The position numbers and the translations under genes were made by a program. Under the pieces are notes generated by a model. It saw only the letters and a program-made list of their open reading frames with translations. It made no database searches and was not told where the DNA came from. A stretch of DNA of 64,000 nt from Nocardioides mangrovi (GTDB taxonomy: Bacteria > Actinomycetota > Actinomycetes > Propionibacteriales > Nocardioidaceae), in the NCBI RefSeq assembly GCF_020073815.1, contig NZ_JAIQZJ010000019.1, positions 19,835-83,834 on the forward strand, given 5' to 3'. Below, piece after piece: positions 1-7,426 of this stretch; position 1 is the first letter of the stretch, and the number at the start of each line of letters is the position of its first letter.

Positions 1-173
1 ACCTCAGCCGGATCGCCGTCCGGGGTCGCGACGGCAACGGCGTGTGGGGCGGCCGCGTGAGCTCGGTGCTGCTGGTCGGCAGCGACGGCCGGACCACGAT
101 CTCGGGGGACACCTTCCGCTCGGCGCTCGGCCTGCGGTCGACGTGGATCACCTTCAAGGTCGCGAGCGGCTGA
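1..173 (+). CDS. SpoIID/LytB-domain protein, C-terminal end (partial)
   Basis: The window opens inside a gene read on the + strand that stops with TGA at 171-173. The visible tail of about 56 residues contains a motif reading SGDTFRSALGLRSTW, typical of the end of the SpoIID/LytB domain, where a Val/Ser-Gly-Asp-x-Phe-Arg segment is followed by GLRST. Family members are secreted or membrane-anchored cell-wall proteins related to the sporulation amidase enhancer SpoIID; many actinobacterial ones belong to non-sporulating species. The N-terminal part lies outside the window, so signal peptide and accessory domains cannot be seen. The last 20 bases overlap the 3' end of the convergent benE-type gene. 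Confidence 0.75.
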   Translation, partial: LSRIAVRGRDGNGVWGGRVSSVLLVGSDGRTTISGDTFRSALGLRSTWITFKVASG

Positions 174-1311
174 CCAGCGGTCGGGTCACCAGGCCCGCCA
201 CCAGCGCCCAGAACGCGGCGCCGACGCCCAGCACGGTGATGCCGGAGGCGGCGACCAGGAAGCAGATCACCGCGGCCTCGCGGCCGTCCTCGTCACGCAG
301 CGCGCCGGCGAGCGAGGCGCCCAGGGTCCCGAGGAGCGCGAGCCCTGCGGCGGCCTGCACGACGTCGCCCGGCGACGCGGCGACCAGGGCCGCGAGCGCC
401 GAGGAGACGAGGGCGAGCACCAGGTAGGTGCCCGCCGCTGAGACCGATGCGATCCAGCGCCGGTCGCGGTCCGGCCCCGCGTTCGGACCGGCCGTGAGCG
501 CGGCGGTGATCGCCGCGAGGTTGATGGCGTGGCCGCCGAACGGGGCACCGACGACGGTGCCGATGCCGGTCACCGCCATCGTCTCCCGCCAGGGGACGGA
601 GTAGCCGTAGCTGGCCATCACCGCCACACCGGGCACGTTCTGGGAGGCCATGGTGACGACGTACAGCGGCACGGCGATGCTCACCACCGCGGCGACCGTC
701 CAGTGCGGGGTGGTCCAGGTCAGCGACGGGAGCAGGTCGCCGGTGTCGACCGACGACCCGGCCGCGACCACCACGACGACGAGCGCGACCGCGAGGGTGA
801 CCGGGACCGCCCACCGGCGCGAGACGAGGTGCATGACGAGCCAGGTGGCGACGACGGGCGCGACGTACGCCGGGGAGTCGGTCAGCCCGGTCACCGGCTC
901 GAGGCAGATCGGCACCAGCACCCCCGCGAGCATCGCCTGCGCGAGGGAGGTGGGGATCCGGGCGATGAGGTCGCCGAGGCGGGTGACCAGCCCGGTGAGC
1001 ACGACGAGGACCCCGGTCACCACGAACGCCCCGACCGCGGCGGGCCACCCGCCGGCCACCACGCCGGTCGAGAGCAGCAGCGCGGCTCCCGGCGTCGACC
1101 ACGCGAGCGTGAGCGGGGTGCGGTGCCGCAGCGCCAGCCAGAGCATGCCGAGGGCCTGGGTCACGTAGACGGCGAGCAGCCCGGACGCCGCCTGCGCCGG
1201 GCTCGCGCCGACCGCGACCAGGCCGCCGAGGACGACGACGAAGGAGCTGCTGGAGCCGACGACCGCGGTGACGATGCCGGCGACGACGGGCGTGCCCTGG
1301 TGCTCGCTCAC
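154..1311 (-). CDS. BenE-family benzoate/H+ symporter-like transporter
   Basis: Integral membrane protein of about 385 residues, nearly all hydrophobic, with roughly 11-12 predicted transmembrane helices. The sequence (for example TLAWSTPGAALL early and ASYGYSVPWRE, GAPFGGHAINLAAITAAL later) matches the BenE family of proton-coupled aromatic acid carriers. I place the start at GTG 1311 because GGAGGG lies about five bases upstream; the open frame extends to an ATG at 1350, but that would run through the operator-like palindrome at 1331-1346. It is divergent from an XRE-cupin regulator, a common arrangement for substrate-responsive control of transporters. The substrate is not established: benzoate is the family prototype, but several actinobacterial members are uncharacterised. 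Confidence 0.85.
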   Translation of the reverse strand: MSEHQGTPVVAGIVTAVVGSSSSFVVVLGGLVAVGASPAQAASGLLAVYVTQALGMLWLALRHRTPLTLAWSTPGAALLLSTGVVAGGWPAAVGAFVVTGVLVVLTGLVTRLGDLIARIPTSLAQAMLAGVLVPICLEPVTGLTDSPAYVAPVVATWLVMHLVSRRWAVPVTLAVALVVVVVAAGSSVDTGDLLPSLTWTTPHWTVAAVVSIAVPLYVVTMASQNVPGVAVMASYGYSVPWRETMAVTGIGTVVGAPFGGHAINLAAITAALTAGPNAGPDRDRRWIASVSAAGTYLVLALVSSALAALVAASPGDVVQAAAGLALLGTLGASLAGALRDEDGREAAVICFLVAASGITVLGVGAAFWALVAGLVTRPLVSRSRP

Positions 1312-1330
1312 GCGACCCTCCGTCCGTGGT

Positions 1331-1346
1331 GTTCTGTAAACAGAAC
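1331..1346. promoter_or_regulatory. perfect dyad, candidate operator of the XRE-cupin regulator
   Basis: GTTCTGT-aa-ACAGAAC is a perfect palindrome with 7-base arms and a 2-base centre. It lies between the divergent starts of the BenE-type transporter (1311) and the XRE-cupin gene (1365), just upstream of the latter's -10 hexamer. Position and symmetry suit a dimeric HTH_3 regulator controlling both genes. Binding is inferred. Confidence 0.6.
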
Positions 1347-1352
1347 CCACGG

Positions 1353-1358
1353 TAGCGT
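1353..1358 (+). promoter_or_regulatory. -10 hexamer, leaderless start of XRE-cupin gene
   Basis: TAGCGT ends six bases before the GTG at 1365 and there is no Shine-Dalgarno sequence, so transcription would begin at or next to the start codon. The same spacing recurs at many genes in this window. Confidence 0.5.
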
Positions 1359-1364
1359 GGTCGC

Positions 1365-1892
1365 GTGGCGACGAGCGAACCCGGGGCGGCGGTGGGTGCC
1401 CGCGTGCGCGCGCTGCGCCAGGAGCGGGGGCTCTCGCTCTCGGCGCTCGCGGCCGCCGCCGGCATCGGCAAGGGCTCGCTCTCCGAGCTCGAGACCGGCC
1501 GGCGCAACCCGACCCTCGACACCCTGTACGCCGTCGCCGGGCCGCTGCGCGTGCCGCTCGCGGAGCTCGTCGACTTCCGCGACGGGGCCGAGGTCTCCGA
1601 CGACGGCTTCGAGACCGTGCTGCTCCACACCGAGCGCTCCGCGACCACGACCAGCGAGGTGTGGCTGCTCCGGGTCCGCGCCGGCGTCACCCGCTCGTCA
1701 CCGGCACACCAGCCCGGCGTCGTCGAGCAGCTGGTGGTGCTGGCCGGCTCGGTCCGCGTCGAGCACGCCGGCCAGGTGGCCGAGGCCGGCGCCGGCGGCC
1801 ACATGGTCTGGCCGGCCGACGTCCCGCACGCCTACACCGCCACCGGCGAGGTCGACCTCCGCGCGGTCAACGTCATCGTGACGCCGGGCTGA
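1365..1892 (+). CDS. XRE-family regulator with C-terminal cupin domain
   Basis: A 175-residue two-domain regulator. Residues about 10-65 form an HTH_3 DNA-binding domain (VRALRQERGLSLSALAAAAG, then GKGSLSELETGRRNPTLDTL). Residues about 105-170 form a small cupin barrel (VEQLVVLAGSVRVEHAGQ, then WPADVPHAYTA) of the kind that binds an effector. Regulators of this type usually act as repressors or sensors for an adjacent transporter or catabolic gene. It is divergent from the BenE-type carrier and shares the palindrome at 1331-1346. The GTG start is set by the -10 hexamer directly upstream. The ligand cannot be read from sequence; an aromatic acid is the simplest guess from the neighbour. Confidence 0.88.
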   Translation: MATSEPGAAVGARVRALRQERGLSLSALAAAAGIGKGSLSELETGRRNPTLDTLYAVAGPLRVPLAELVDFRDGAEVSDDGFETVLLHTERSATTTSEVWLLRVRAGVTRSSPAHQPGVVEQLVVLAGSVRVEHAGQVAEAGAGGHMVWPADVPHAYTATGEVDLRAVNVIVTPG

Positions 1893-1964
1893 GCGTCACA
1901 ACGGCGCAATTGCGCGATTCGGACGCCGCCCAGCACCTCGCCCGCGCCGCGACAGCGCGCGACC

Positions 1965-4900
1965 TCAGGACAGCACGAGCACCAGGTCGCCGCCCTCGAC
2001 GGCCTGGGTGCCGCCGAGCGCGATCCGGTCGACGGTGCCGGCGACGGGGGCGGTGATCGAGGCCTCCATCTTCATCGCCTCGATGGTGGCGACCGTGTCG
2101 CCGGCGGCGACCTGGTCGCCCTTCTCGACGACGATCGTCACGACGCCCTGGAAGGGCGCGGCGACGTGGCCCGGCTGCGAGGTGTCGGCCTTCTCGGCGG
2201 CGGCGACGTCGGCCGCGATCGAGGTGTCGCGGACGTTCACCGGCCGCAGCTGACCGTTGATGGTCGCGAGCACCGTGCGGATGCCGCGCTCGTCGGCCTC
2301 GCTGATCGCCTGGAGGCCGAAGATGATGGTCTTGCCCTCCTCGAGCTCGACCTCGTGCTCCTCGCCCTGCCGCAGGCCGTAGAGGTACTCCCGCGTCGGC
2401 ACCACCGAGAGGTCGCCGTACGTCGCCCGCGACTCGCTGAACTCGCGCGTCGGGCCGGGGAAGAGCAGCTCGTTGAGCGTGCGGCGACGGGTCGGCGAGC
2501 TCCCTGAACCGTGGGGGCTGTCGAGGCCCGCCTGCTGCTCGTCGGTGAGGGTCTCCATCGGCGGCTTGTGCTTGCGGCCCTCGAGCGCCTTGGTGCGGAA
2601 CGGCTCGGGCCAGCCGCCCGGCGGGTCGCCGAGCTCGCCGTTGAGGAAGCCGATGACCGAGTCGGGGATGTCGAACCTGCCGGGGTTGTCGGCGAACTCG
2701 GCGGGGTCGGCCCCGACCGCGACGAGGTGCAGGGCGAGGTCGCCGATCACCTTCGAGGACGGCGTGACCTTCGGGACGTTGCCGAGGATGTCGTTGGCGG
2801 CGGCGTACATGTCCTCGATCTGCTCGAACTTCTCGCCCAGGCCGAGCGCGATCGCCTGCTGGCGCAGGTTGGAGAGCTGGCCGCCGGGGATCTCGTGGCG
2901 GTAGACGCGGCCGGTGGGGGAGGGCAGGCCGGACTCGAAGGGCGCGTAGACGCGGCGGGTCGCCTCCCAGTAGGGCTCGAGCGCGTTGATCGCACCGAGC
3001 GACAGCCCGGTCTCGCGGGCGCCGTGGTCGGTCGCCGAGACCAGCGCCGAGAGCGGAGGCTGGGAGGTGGTGCCGGCCATCGAGGCGGTGGCGGCGTCCA
3101 CGGCGTCGACACCCGCGTCGATCGCGGCCATCAGCGTCGCCAGCTGGCCGCCGGCGGTGTCGTGGGTGTGCAGGTGCACCGGTAGGTCGAAGCGCTCGCG
3201 CAGCGCGGTCACCAGGGTGTGCGCGGCGGGCACCCGCAGCAGGCCGGCCATGTCCTTGATCGCCAGGACGTGCGCGCCCGCCTCGACGATCTCGTCGGCG
3301 AGGTGCAGGTAGTAGTCGAGCGTGTAGAGCCGCTCGTCCGGGTCCGAGAGGTCGCCGGTGTAGCAGAGCGCGACCTCGGCGACGGCCGTGCCGGTCGCGC
3401 GCACCGCCTGGATCGCGGGGCGCATCTGCTCGACGTCGTTGAGCGCGTCGAAGACCCGGAAGACGTCGATGCCGGTGGCCGCGGCCTCCTCGACGAAGGC
3501 GTCGGTGACCGCGGTCGGGTAGGGCGTGTAGCCGACCGTGTTGCGGCCGCGGAGCAGCATCTGGAGGCAGATGTTGGGCACGGCCTGGCGCAGCGCGGCC
3601 AGCCGCTCCCACGGGTCCTCGGAGAGGAAGCGCAGGGCGACGTCGTACGTCGCGCCGCCCCAGCACTCGAGCGACCACAGCTGAGGCGTGGTGCGGGCGA
3701 CGTGGCCGGCGACCGCCAGCAGGTCGCGGGTGCGCACGCGGGTGGCGAGCAGCGACTGGTGGGCGTCGCGGAAGGTCGTGTCGGTGACGGCGACGTCCTT
3801 CTGCTCGCGCAGCCGCCGGGCGAACTCCTCCGGGCCGACGTCGAGCAGGAGCTGCCGGGTGCCGTCGGGAGCCGGGACCTCGAGGTTGACCTCGGGCAGC
3901 TTGCTGGCCGGGTCGATCGCGACCGGTGACCGGCCATGCGGCTGGTTGACGGTCACGTCGGCGAGGTAGGTCAGCAGCTTGCTGCCCCGGTCGCCCGAGC
4001 CGCGCGCCTGCAGGAGCTGCGGGTGGGTCTCGATGAAGGAGGTGGTCACGTGGCCCGAGGCGAAGTCGGGGTCGGCGAGCACCGCCTGGAGGAAGGGGAT
4101 GTTCGTGGAGACGCCGCGGATGCGGAACTCCGCGACCGCCCGGCGGGCCTTCTCCACGGCCTTGTCGAAGGTGCGGCCGCGACAGGTGAGCTTGGCCAGC
4201 ATCGAGTCGAAGTGCGCCGAGACCTCGGCGCCGGTGTACGTCGTACCGCCGTCGACGCGGACGCCGCCGCCGCCGGGGGAGCGGTAGGTCGTGATGACGC
4301 CGGTGTCCGGGCGGAAGCCGTTGGCCGGGTCCTCGGTGGTGATCCGGCACTGGAGCGCGGCGCCGCGCACCTGCACGGTGTCCTGGGAGAGGCCGAGGTC
4401 GTCGAGCGTCTCGCCCGAGGCGATCCGCATCTGCGACTGCACGAGGTCGACGTCGGTGACCTCCTCGGTCACGGTGTGCTCGACCTGGATGCGAGGGTTC
4501 ATCTCGATGAAGACGTAGTTGCCCTGCGGGTCGAGCAGGAACTCCACGGTGCCGGCGTTGCGGTAGCCGATCTCCTTCGCGAAGCGCACGGCGTCGGCGC
4601 AGATCCTCATCCGCAACTCGGGGTCGAGGTTGGGGGCGGGCGCGATCTCGATGACCTTCTGGTGGCGCCGCTGCACGGAGCAGTCCCGCTCGAAGAGGTG
4701 GATCACGTTGCCCTCGCCGTCGGCGAGGATCTGCACCTCGATGTGACGGGGCTCGACGACGGCCTGCTCGATGAAGACGGTCGGGTCGCCGAAGGCCGCC
4801 TCGCCCTCCCGCATGCAGGTCTCGACGGCCTCGCGCAGGTCCTTCGGGTCCTCGACGCGGCGCATGCCCCGGCCGCCGCCGCCGGCGACGGCCTTCACGA

Positions 4901-5366
4901 AGAGCGGGTAGGGCAGGTCGGAGGCGGCCGCGACGAGGGTGTCGACGTCGGTCGACGGGTCGACCGAGGCGAGCGTCGGGACGCCGGCGGCCTTGGCCGC
5001 CGCGATCGCGCGGGCCTTGTTGCCGGTCAGCTCCAGGACCTCGGAGGCCGGGCCGATGAAGGTGATGCCGGCGTTGGCGCAGGCCTCGGCGAGCGCGGGG
5101 TTCTCCGACAGGAAGCCGTAGCCCGGGTAGACCGCGTCGGCGCCGGCCCGCAGTGCGACGGCGACGATGCCCTCGGGGTCGAGGTAGGCGCGCACCGGGT
5201 GGCCACGCTCGCCGATCTCGTAGGCCTCGTCGGCCTTGAGGCGGTGCTCCGACCAGCGGTCCTCGTAGGGGAAGACCGCGACCGTGCGGGCGCCGAGCTC
5301 GTACGCCGCCCGGAAGGCTCGGATCGCGATCTCGCCGCGGTTGGCCACGAGCACCTTGGTGAACAT
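1965..5366 (-). CDS. pyc: pyruvate carboxylase
   Basis: Full-length single-chain pyruvate carboxylase of 1133 residues, within the normal range for the family. It carboxylates pyruvate to oxaloacetate using ATP and bicarbonate (anaplerosis, cytoplasm). Domain order: biotin carboxylase about 1-450 (LVANRGEIAIRAFRA at the N-terminus, glycine-rich ATP-binding loop VAGGGGRGMR, MNPRIQVEHTVTEEV); carboxyltransferase about 520-800 (DTTFRDAHQSLLATRVRT, QMLLRGRNTVGY); PYC/OADA domain; biotinyl carrier domain at the end with EAMKME, the biotinylated lysine being about residue 1099. A short low-complexity insert (SPHGSGSSPTRRR) sits ahead of the conserved LFPGPTREF. The gene is monocistronic, with a -10 hexamer close to its ATG. 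Its biotin would be attached by the ligase at 28369. Confidence 0.97.
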   Translation of the reverse strand: MFTKVLVANRGEIAIRAFRAAYELGARTVAVFPYEDRWSEHRLKADEAYEIGERGHPVRAYLDPEGIVAVALRAGADAVYPGYGFLSENPALAEACANAGITFIGPASEVLELTGNKARAIAAAKAAGVPTLASVDPSTDVDTLVAAASDLPYPLFVKAVAGGGGRGMRRVEDPKDLREAVETCMREGEAAFGDPTVFIEQAVVEPRHIEVQILADGEGNVIHLFERDCSVQRRHQKVIEIAPAPNLDPELRMRICADAVRFAKEIGYRNAGTVEFLLDPQGNYVFIEMNPRIQVEHTVTEEVTDVDLVQSQMRIASGETLDDLGLSQDTVQVRGAALQCRITTEDPANGFRPDTGVITTYRSPGGGGVRVDGGTTYTGAEVSAHFDSMLAKLTCRGRTFDKAVEKARRAVAEFRIRGVSTNIPFLQAVLADPDFASGHVTTSFIETHPQLLQARGSGDRGSKLLTYLADVTVNQPHGRSPVAIDPASKLPEVNLEVPAPDGTRQLLLDVGPEEFARRLREQKDVAVTDTTFRDAHQSLLATRVRTRDLLAVAGHVARTTPQLWSLECWGGATYDVALRFLSEDPWERLAALRQAVPNICLQMLLRGRNTVGYTPYPTAVTDAFVEEAAATGIDVFRVFDALNDVEQMRPAIQAVRATGTAVAEVALCYTGDLSDPDERLYTLDYYLHLADEIVEAGAHVLAIKDMAGLLRVPAAHTLVTALRERFDLPVHLHTHDTAGGQLATLMAAIDAGVDAVDAATASMAGTTSQPPLSALVSATDHGARETGLSLGAINALEPYWEATRRVYAPFESGLPSPTGRVYRHEIPGGQLSNLRQQAIALGLGEKFEQIEDMYAAANDILGNVPKVTPSSKVIGDLALHLVAVGADPAEFADNPGRFDIPDSVIGFLNGELGDPPGGWPEPFRTKALEGRKHKPPMETLTDEQQAGLDSPHGSGSSPTRRRTLNELLFPGPTREFSESRATYGDLSVVPTREYLYGLRQGEEHEVELEEGKTIIFGLQAISEADERGIRTVLATINGQLRPVNVRDTSIAADVAAAEKADTSQPGHVAAPFQGVVTIVVEKGDQVAAGDTVATIEAMKMEASITAPVAGTVDRIALGGTQAVEGGDLVLVLS

Positions 5367-5372
5367 GCGGCC

Positions 5373-5378
5373 ACCCTA
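5373..5378 (-). promoter_or_regulatory. -10 hexamer of pyc, leaderless type
   Basis: On the - strand TAGGGT is followed by six bases and then the pyc ATG at 5366. No Shine-Dalgarno sequence is present. Confidence 0.5.
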
Positions 5379-5390
5379 TGAGCCCCGCCG

Positions 5391-6908
5391 TCAGGTCGCA
5401 GTGGCGATGGTCTCGGGCGAGACGAGGGGCGGTCCGTCGAGGAACTGGGAGACGAGGTCCGGCTGCGCGTCGTGGGCGAGGGCCACGGCCACGTCGAGGG
5501 GTACGTCGAGGACGGTCACCGCCTGCGGCCCGCCGGCGGTGGTCGCGACGAGGGTGGTGAGGCCGGCACGGCGCTGGAACCAGCTCGCCCGGAGGTTCCA
5601 CCCGATCACGCCGCGCGTCGCGAGCGCCTCGTGCCGGCGGTCGAGGCTGCCGGACCGGGCGACCAGGTGGCCGTCGACGAGGGCGTGCCCGAGCGCGGCC
5701 GCCCGGTCGCCCGCGAGCAGCACGGCGGCGGGCAGCAGCACGACCACGACGAGCCACCAGCCGGGCAGCAGGTCGAGGCCGACGAGCACGGCGACCGCGG
5801 CCACCACCACGGCGGTCGGGACCAGGGCGCGGGTGTAGCGGCGACGCCGCGCGGCCGGGCCGTGGTCGACCAGGGCCGCGCTCAGCGGGGCGTCGGTGCG
5901 CAGGACCTCGGCGGCGACGTCCGTGGCCACGGCACGCGGGCACGGCGGGGCGAGCAGCGCACTGCCGGACTCTTCGCGGTCGAGGCCGGTGACGATCGCC
6001 GACACGCGGGCGCCGCGGGCGACCCGGAGCCCGAGCGGCTGCGCGAGCCGGACGCCGCTCACCCGCTCGTCGTCCAGCGAGGTCTCGCGGGTGGTGAGCA
6101 GGCCCCGGCGCAGGTGCCAGGCGCCGTGCCCCTCCGGGCCGGCGTGGGTCAGCGAGAAGGCCCAGTTGGTCACGACGTACCCGCCCACCGCGAGCGCCGT
6201 CACGACGACGAGCAGCCCGACCAGGGCCAGCGGCAGGGCGAGCCAGACCGACCACCCCGAGGCGTCCTCGGCGAGGCCCTGCGTGTCGAGCCGCTGGAAG
6301 CCGCCGAGCGTGTTCACCGCCTGCACGGCGACGCCGACCGCGCCGGCGGCGAGGGCCAGGCCGGTGCTGGTGAAGGGCGCGAAGCGCACCCACGCAGGGT
6401 CGAAGCGCACGACCAGCCGGTCGTCCCGCTCCGGTGTCGTCCCGGCCGCGGCGTCGGCGGTCGCCAGGTGCAGCAGCTCGGCGCGGAGCTCCCGGGCCCG
6501 CTCGACCGGCAGACCGTCGAGGTCGAGGTGGTCCTCGTCGTCCGTCGACGCGGTGCCGGTCCCGATCCGGACGGTGGTCAGCCCGAGCACCCGGTGCGTG
6601 GGCGACGCGGTCAGGTCGACGGTGCGTACGCGGTCGAGGGGTGTCGAGAGCAGGTGCCGGTTGAGCAGACCGCGGCGCAGCTCGACCCGGGTCGCGGTGA
6701 TCCGGAAGAAGGTCGTCAGGTAGCGCAGCAGGCCGAGCCCCACCGGGATCGCGATGCCGAGCCCGTGCCACCAGTCGGTGCGTCCGGATGCGGTGCCGGC
6801 GACGAAGATCGCGAGCAGCACGGGCAGGAAGCGCACCAGCTCCCGGACCGGCAGCACCAGCAGCATCCGCGGGTCCAGCCGCTGCCACTCCCCGGACGGC
6901 TCGCTCAC
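5391..6908 (-). CDS. PH-domain (bPH2, YdbT-like) membrane protein
   Basis: About 505 residues with several hydrophobic stretches separating repeated bPH2 (DUF304) modules: an N-terminal membrane pair, then FFRITATRVELRRGLLNRH and STPLDRVRTVDLTASPTHRVLGL, and further copies near residues 220-330 and in the last third (LARSGSLDRRHEALATRGVIGW). This is the architecture of YdbT-type proteins, which in Bacilli sit in the membrane beside a YdbS partner; their biochemical role is poorly known. The start is taken as GTG 6908, seven bases after the stop of the upstream YdbS-like gene, implying translational coupling. A longer frame to 7013 would overlap that gene by about 100 bases and is unlikely. 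Confidence 0.85.
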   Translation of the reverse strand: MSEPSGEWQRLDPRMLLVLPVRELVRFLPVLLAIFVAGTASGRTDWWHGLGIAIPVGLGLLRYLTTFFRITATRVELRRGLLNRHLLSTPLDRVRTVDLTASPTHRVLGLTTVRIGTGTASTDDEDHLDLDGLPVERARELRAELLHLATADAAAGTTPERDDRLVVRFDPAWVRFAPFTSTGLALAAGAVGVAVQAVNTLGGFQRLDTQGLAEDASGWSVWLALPLALVGLLVVVTALAVGGYVVTNWAFSLTHAGPEGHGAWHLRRGLLTTRETSLDDERVSGVRLAQPLGLRVARGARVSAIVTGLDREESGSALLAPPCPRAVATDVAAEVLRTDAPLSAALVDHGPAARRRRYTRALVPTAVVVAAVAVLVGLDLLPGWWLVVVVLLPAAVLLAGDRAAALGHALVDGHLVARSGSLDRRHEALATRGVIGWNLRASWFQRRAGLTTLVATTAGGPQAVTVLDVPLDVAVALAHDAQPDLVSQFLDGPPLVSPETIATAT

Positions 6909-6915
6909 CGGGCGC

Positions 6916-7395
6916 TCACGTCGCGTCGCCCGGCACGGTGTCCGCCCGGACGGCGAGCTGCTCGGCCAGCGCCAGCGCCCCGTCGCGCTCCAGGCCGACG
7001 ATCTCGAGAGCACCGGCCGCCGACGCGGTCGTCACGGTCACCGTCGCGAGCCCGAAGAGCCGCGCGACCGCACCCTCGCCGTGGTCGACGGTCTGGATCC
7101 GCGACATCGGCGCGATCCGTCGCTCGCGCACCCACCAGCCGGTCTGCGTGTAGACGGCGGTGTCGGTGACCTCCCACCGGTGCACGCGGTAGCGCCACAC
7201 CGGCATCACCACGACGTACGCCGCCGCCACGACGCCGAGCAGGACGACGAGCCACCAGGGGAGCGGCAGCCAGCCGGAGACCGGGCCGGCCACGGCGACC
7301 ACCGCGACCAGCAGCACCGCCTCGAGCGCGGCGGTGGTCGCCCACATCAGCCGAGCCCGCGGGCTGACCCGCCGGCTCGGCTCACGCAGCTGCAT
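6916..7395 (-). CDS. PH-domain (bPH2, YdbS-like) membrane protein
   Basis: A 159-residue protein with two hydrophobic segments near residues 15-65 followed by one bPH2 domain: YRVHRWEVTDTAVYTQTGWW, then IAPMSRIQTVDHGEGAVARLFGLATV. It is the small partner of the YdbS/YdbT pair and is first in a two-gene operon with the larger protein. A -10 hexamer lies seven bases before the ATG. Function in the family is unproven; the pair is usually described as membrane-associated, and in Bacillus the ydb genes have been linked to antimicrobial tolerance. Confidence 0.85.
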   Translation of the reverse strand: MQLREPSRRVSPRARLMWATTAALEAVLLVAVVAVAGPVSGWLPLPWWLVVLLGVVAAAYVVVMPVWRYRVHRWEVTDTAVYTQTGWWVRERRIAPMSRIQTVDHGEGAVARLFGLATVTVTTASAAGALEIVGLERDGALALAEQLAVRADTVPGDAT

Positions 7396-7402
7396 GGGCC
7401 CG

Positions 7403-7408
7403 AGGCTA
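7403..7408 (-). promoter_or_regulatory. -10 hexamer of the PH-domain operon, leaderless type
   Basis: TAGCCT on the - strand, seven bases before ATG 7395, without a Shine-Dalgarno sequence. Confidence 0.5.
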
Positions 7409-7426
7409 GCCGGGCCCGCCGAGCCT

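Noticed and set aside
1904..1915. 12-bp palindrome GCGCAATTGCGC between the convergent XRE-cupin and pyc ends.
   Set aside because: It lies between two 3' ends, has no promoter next to it, and is too short for a terminator stem.
1873..6888. A 5-kb open frame on the - strand in another frame across pyc and the PH-domain gene, and comparable long antisense frames elsewhere.
   Set aside because: Products are Arg/Pro/Gly/Ala-rich with no domains; high GC keeps false frames open. The true frame holds complete pyruvate carboxylase.
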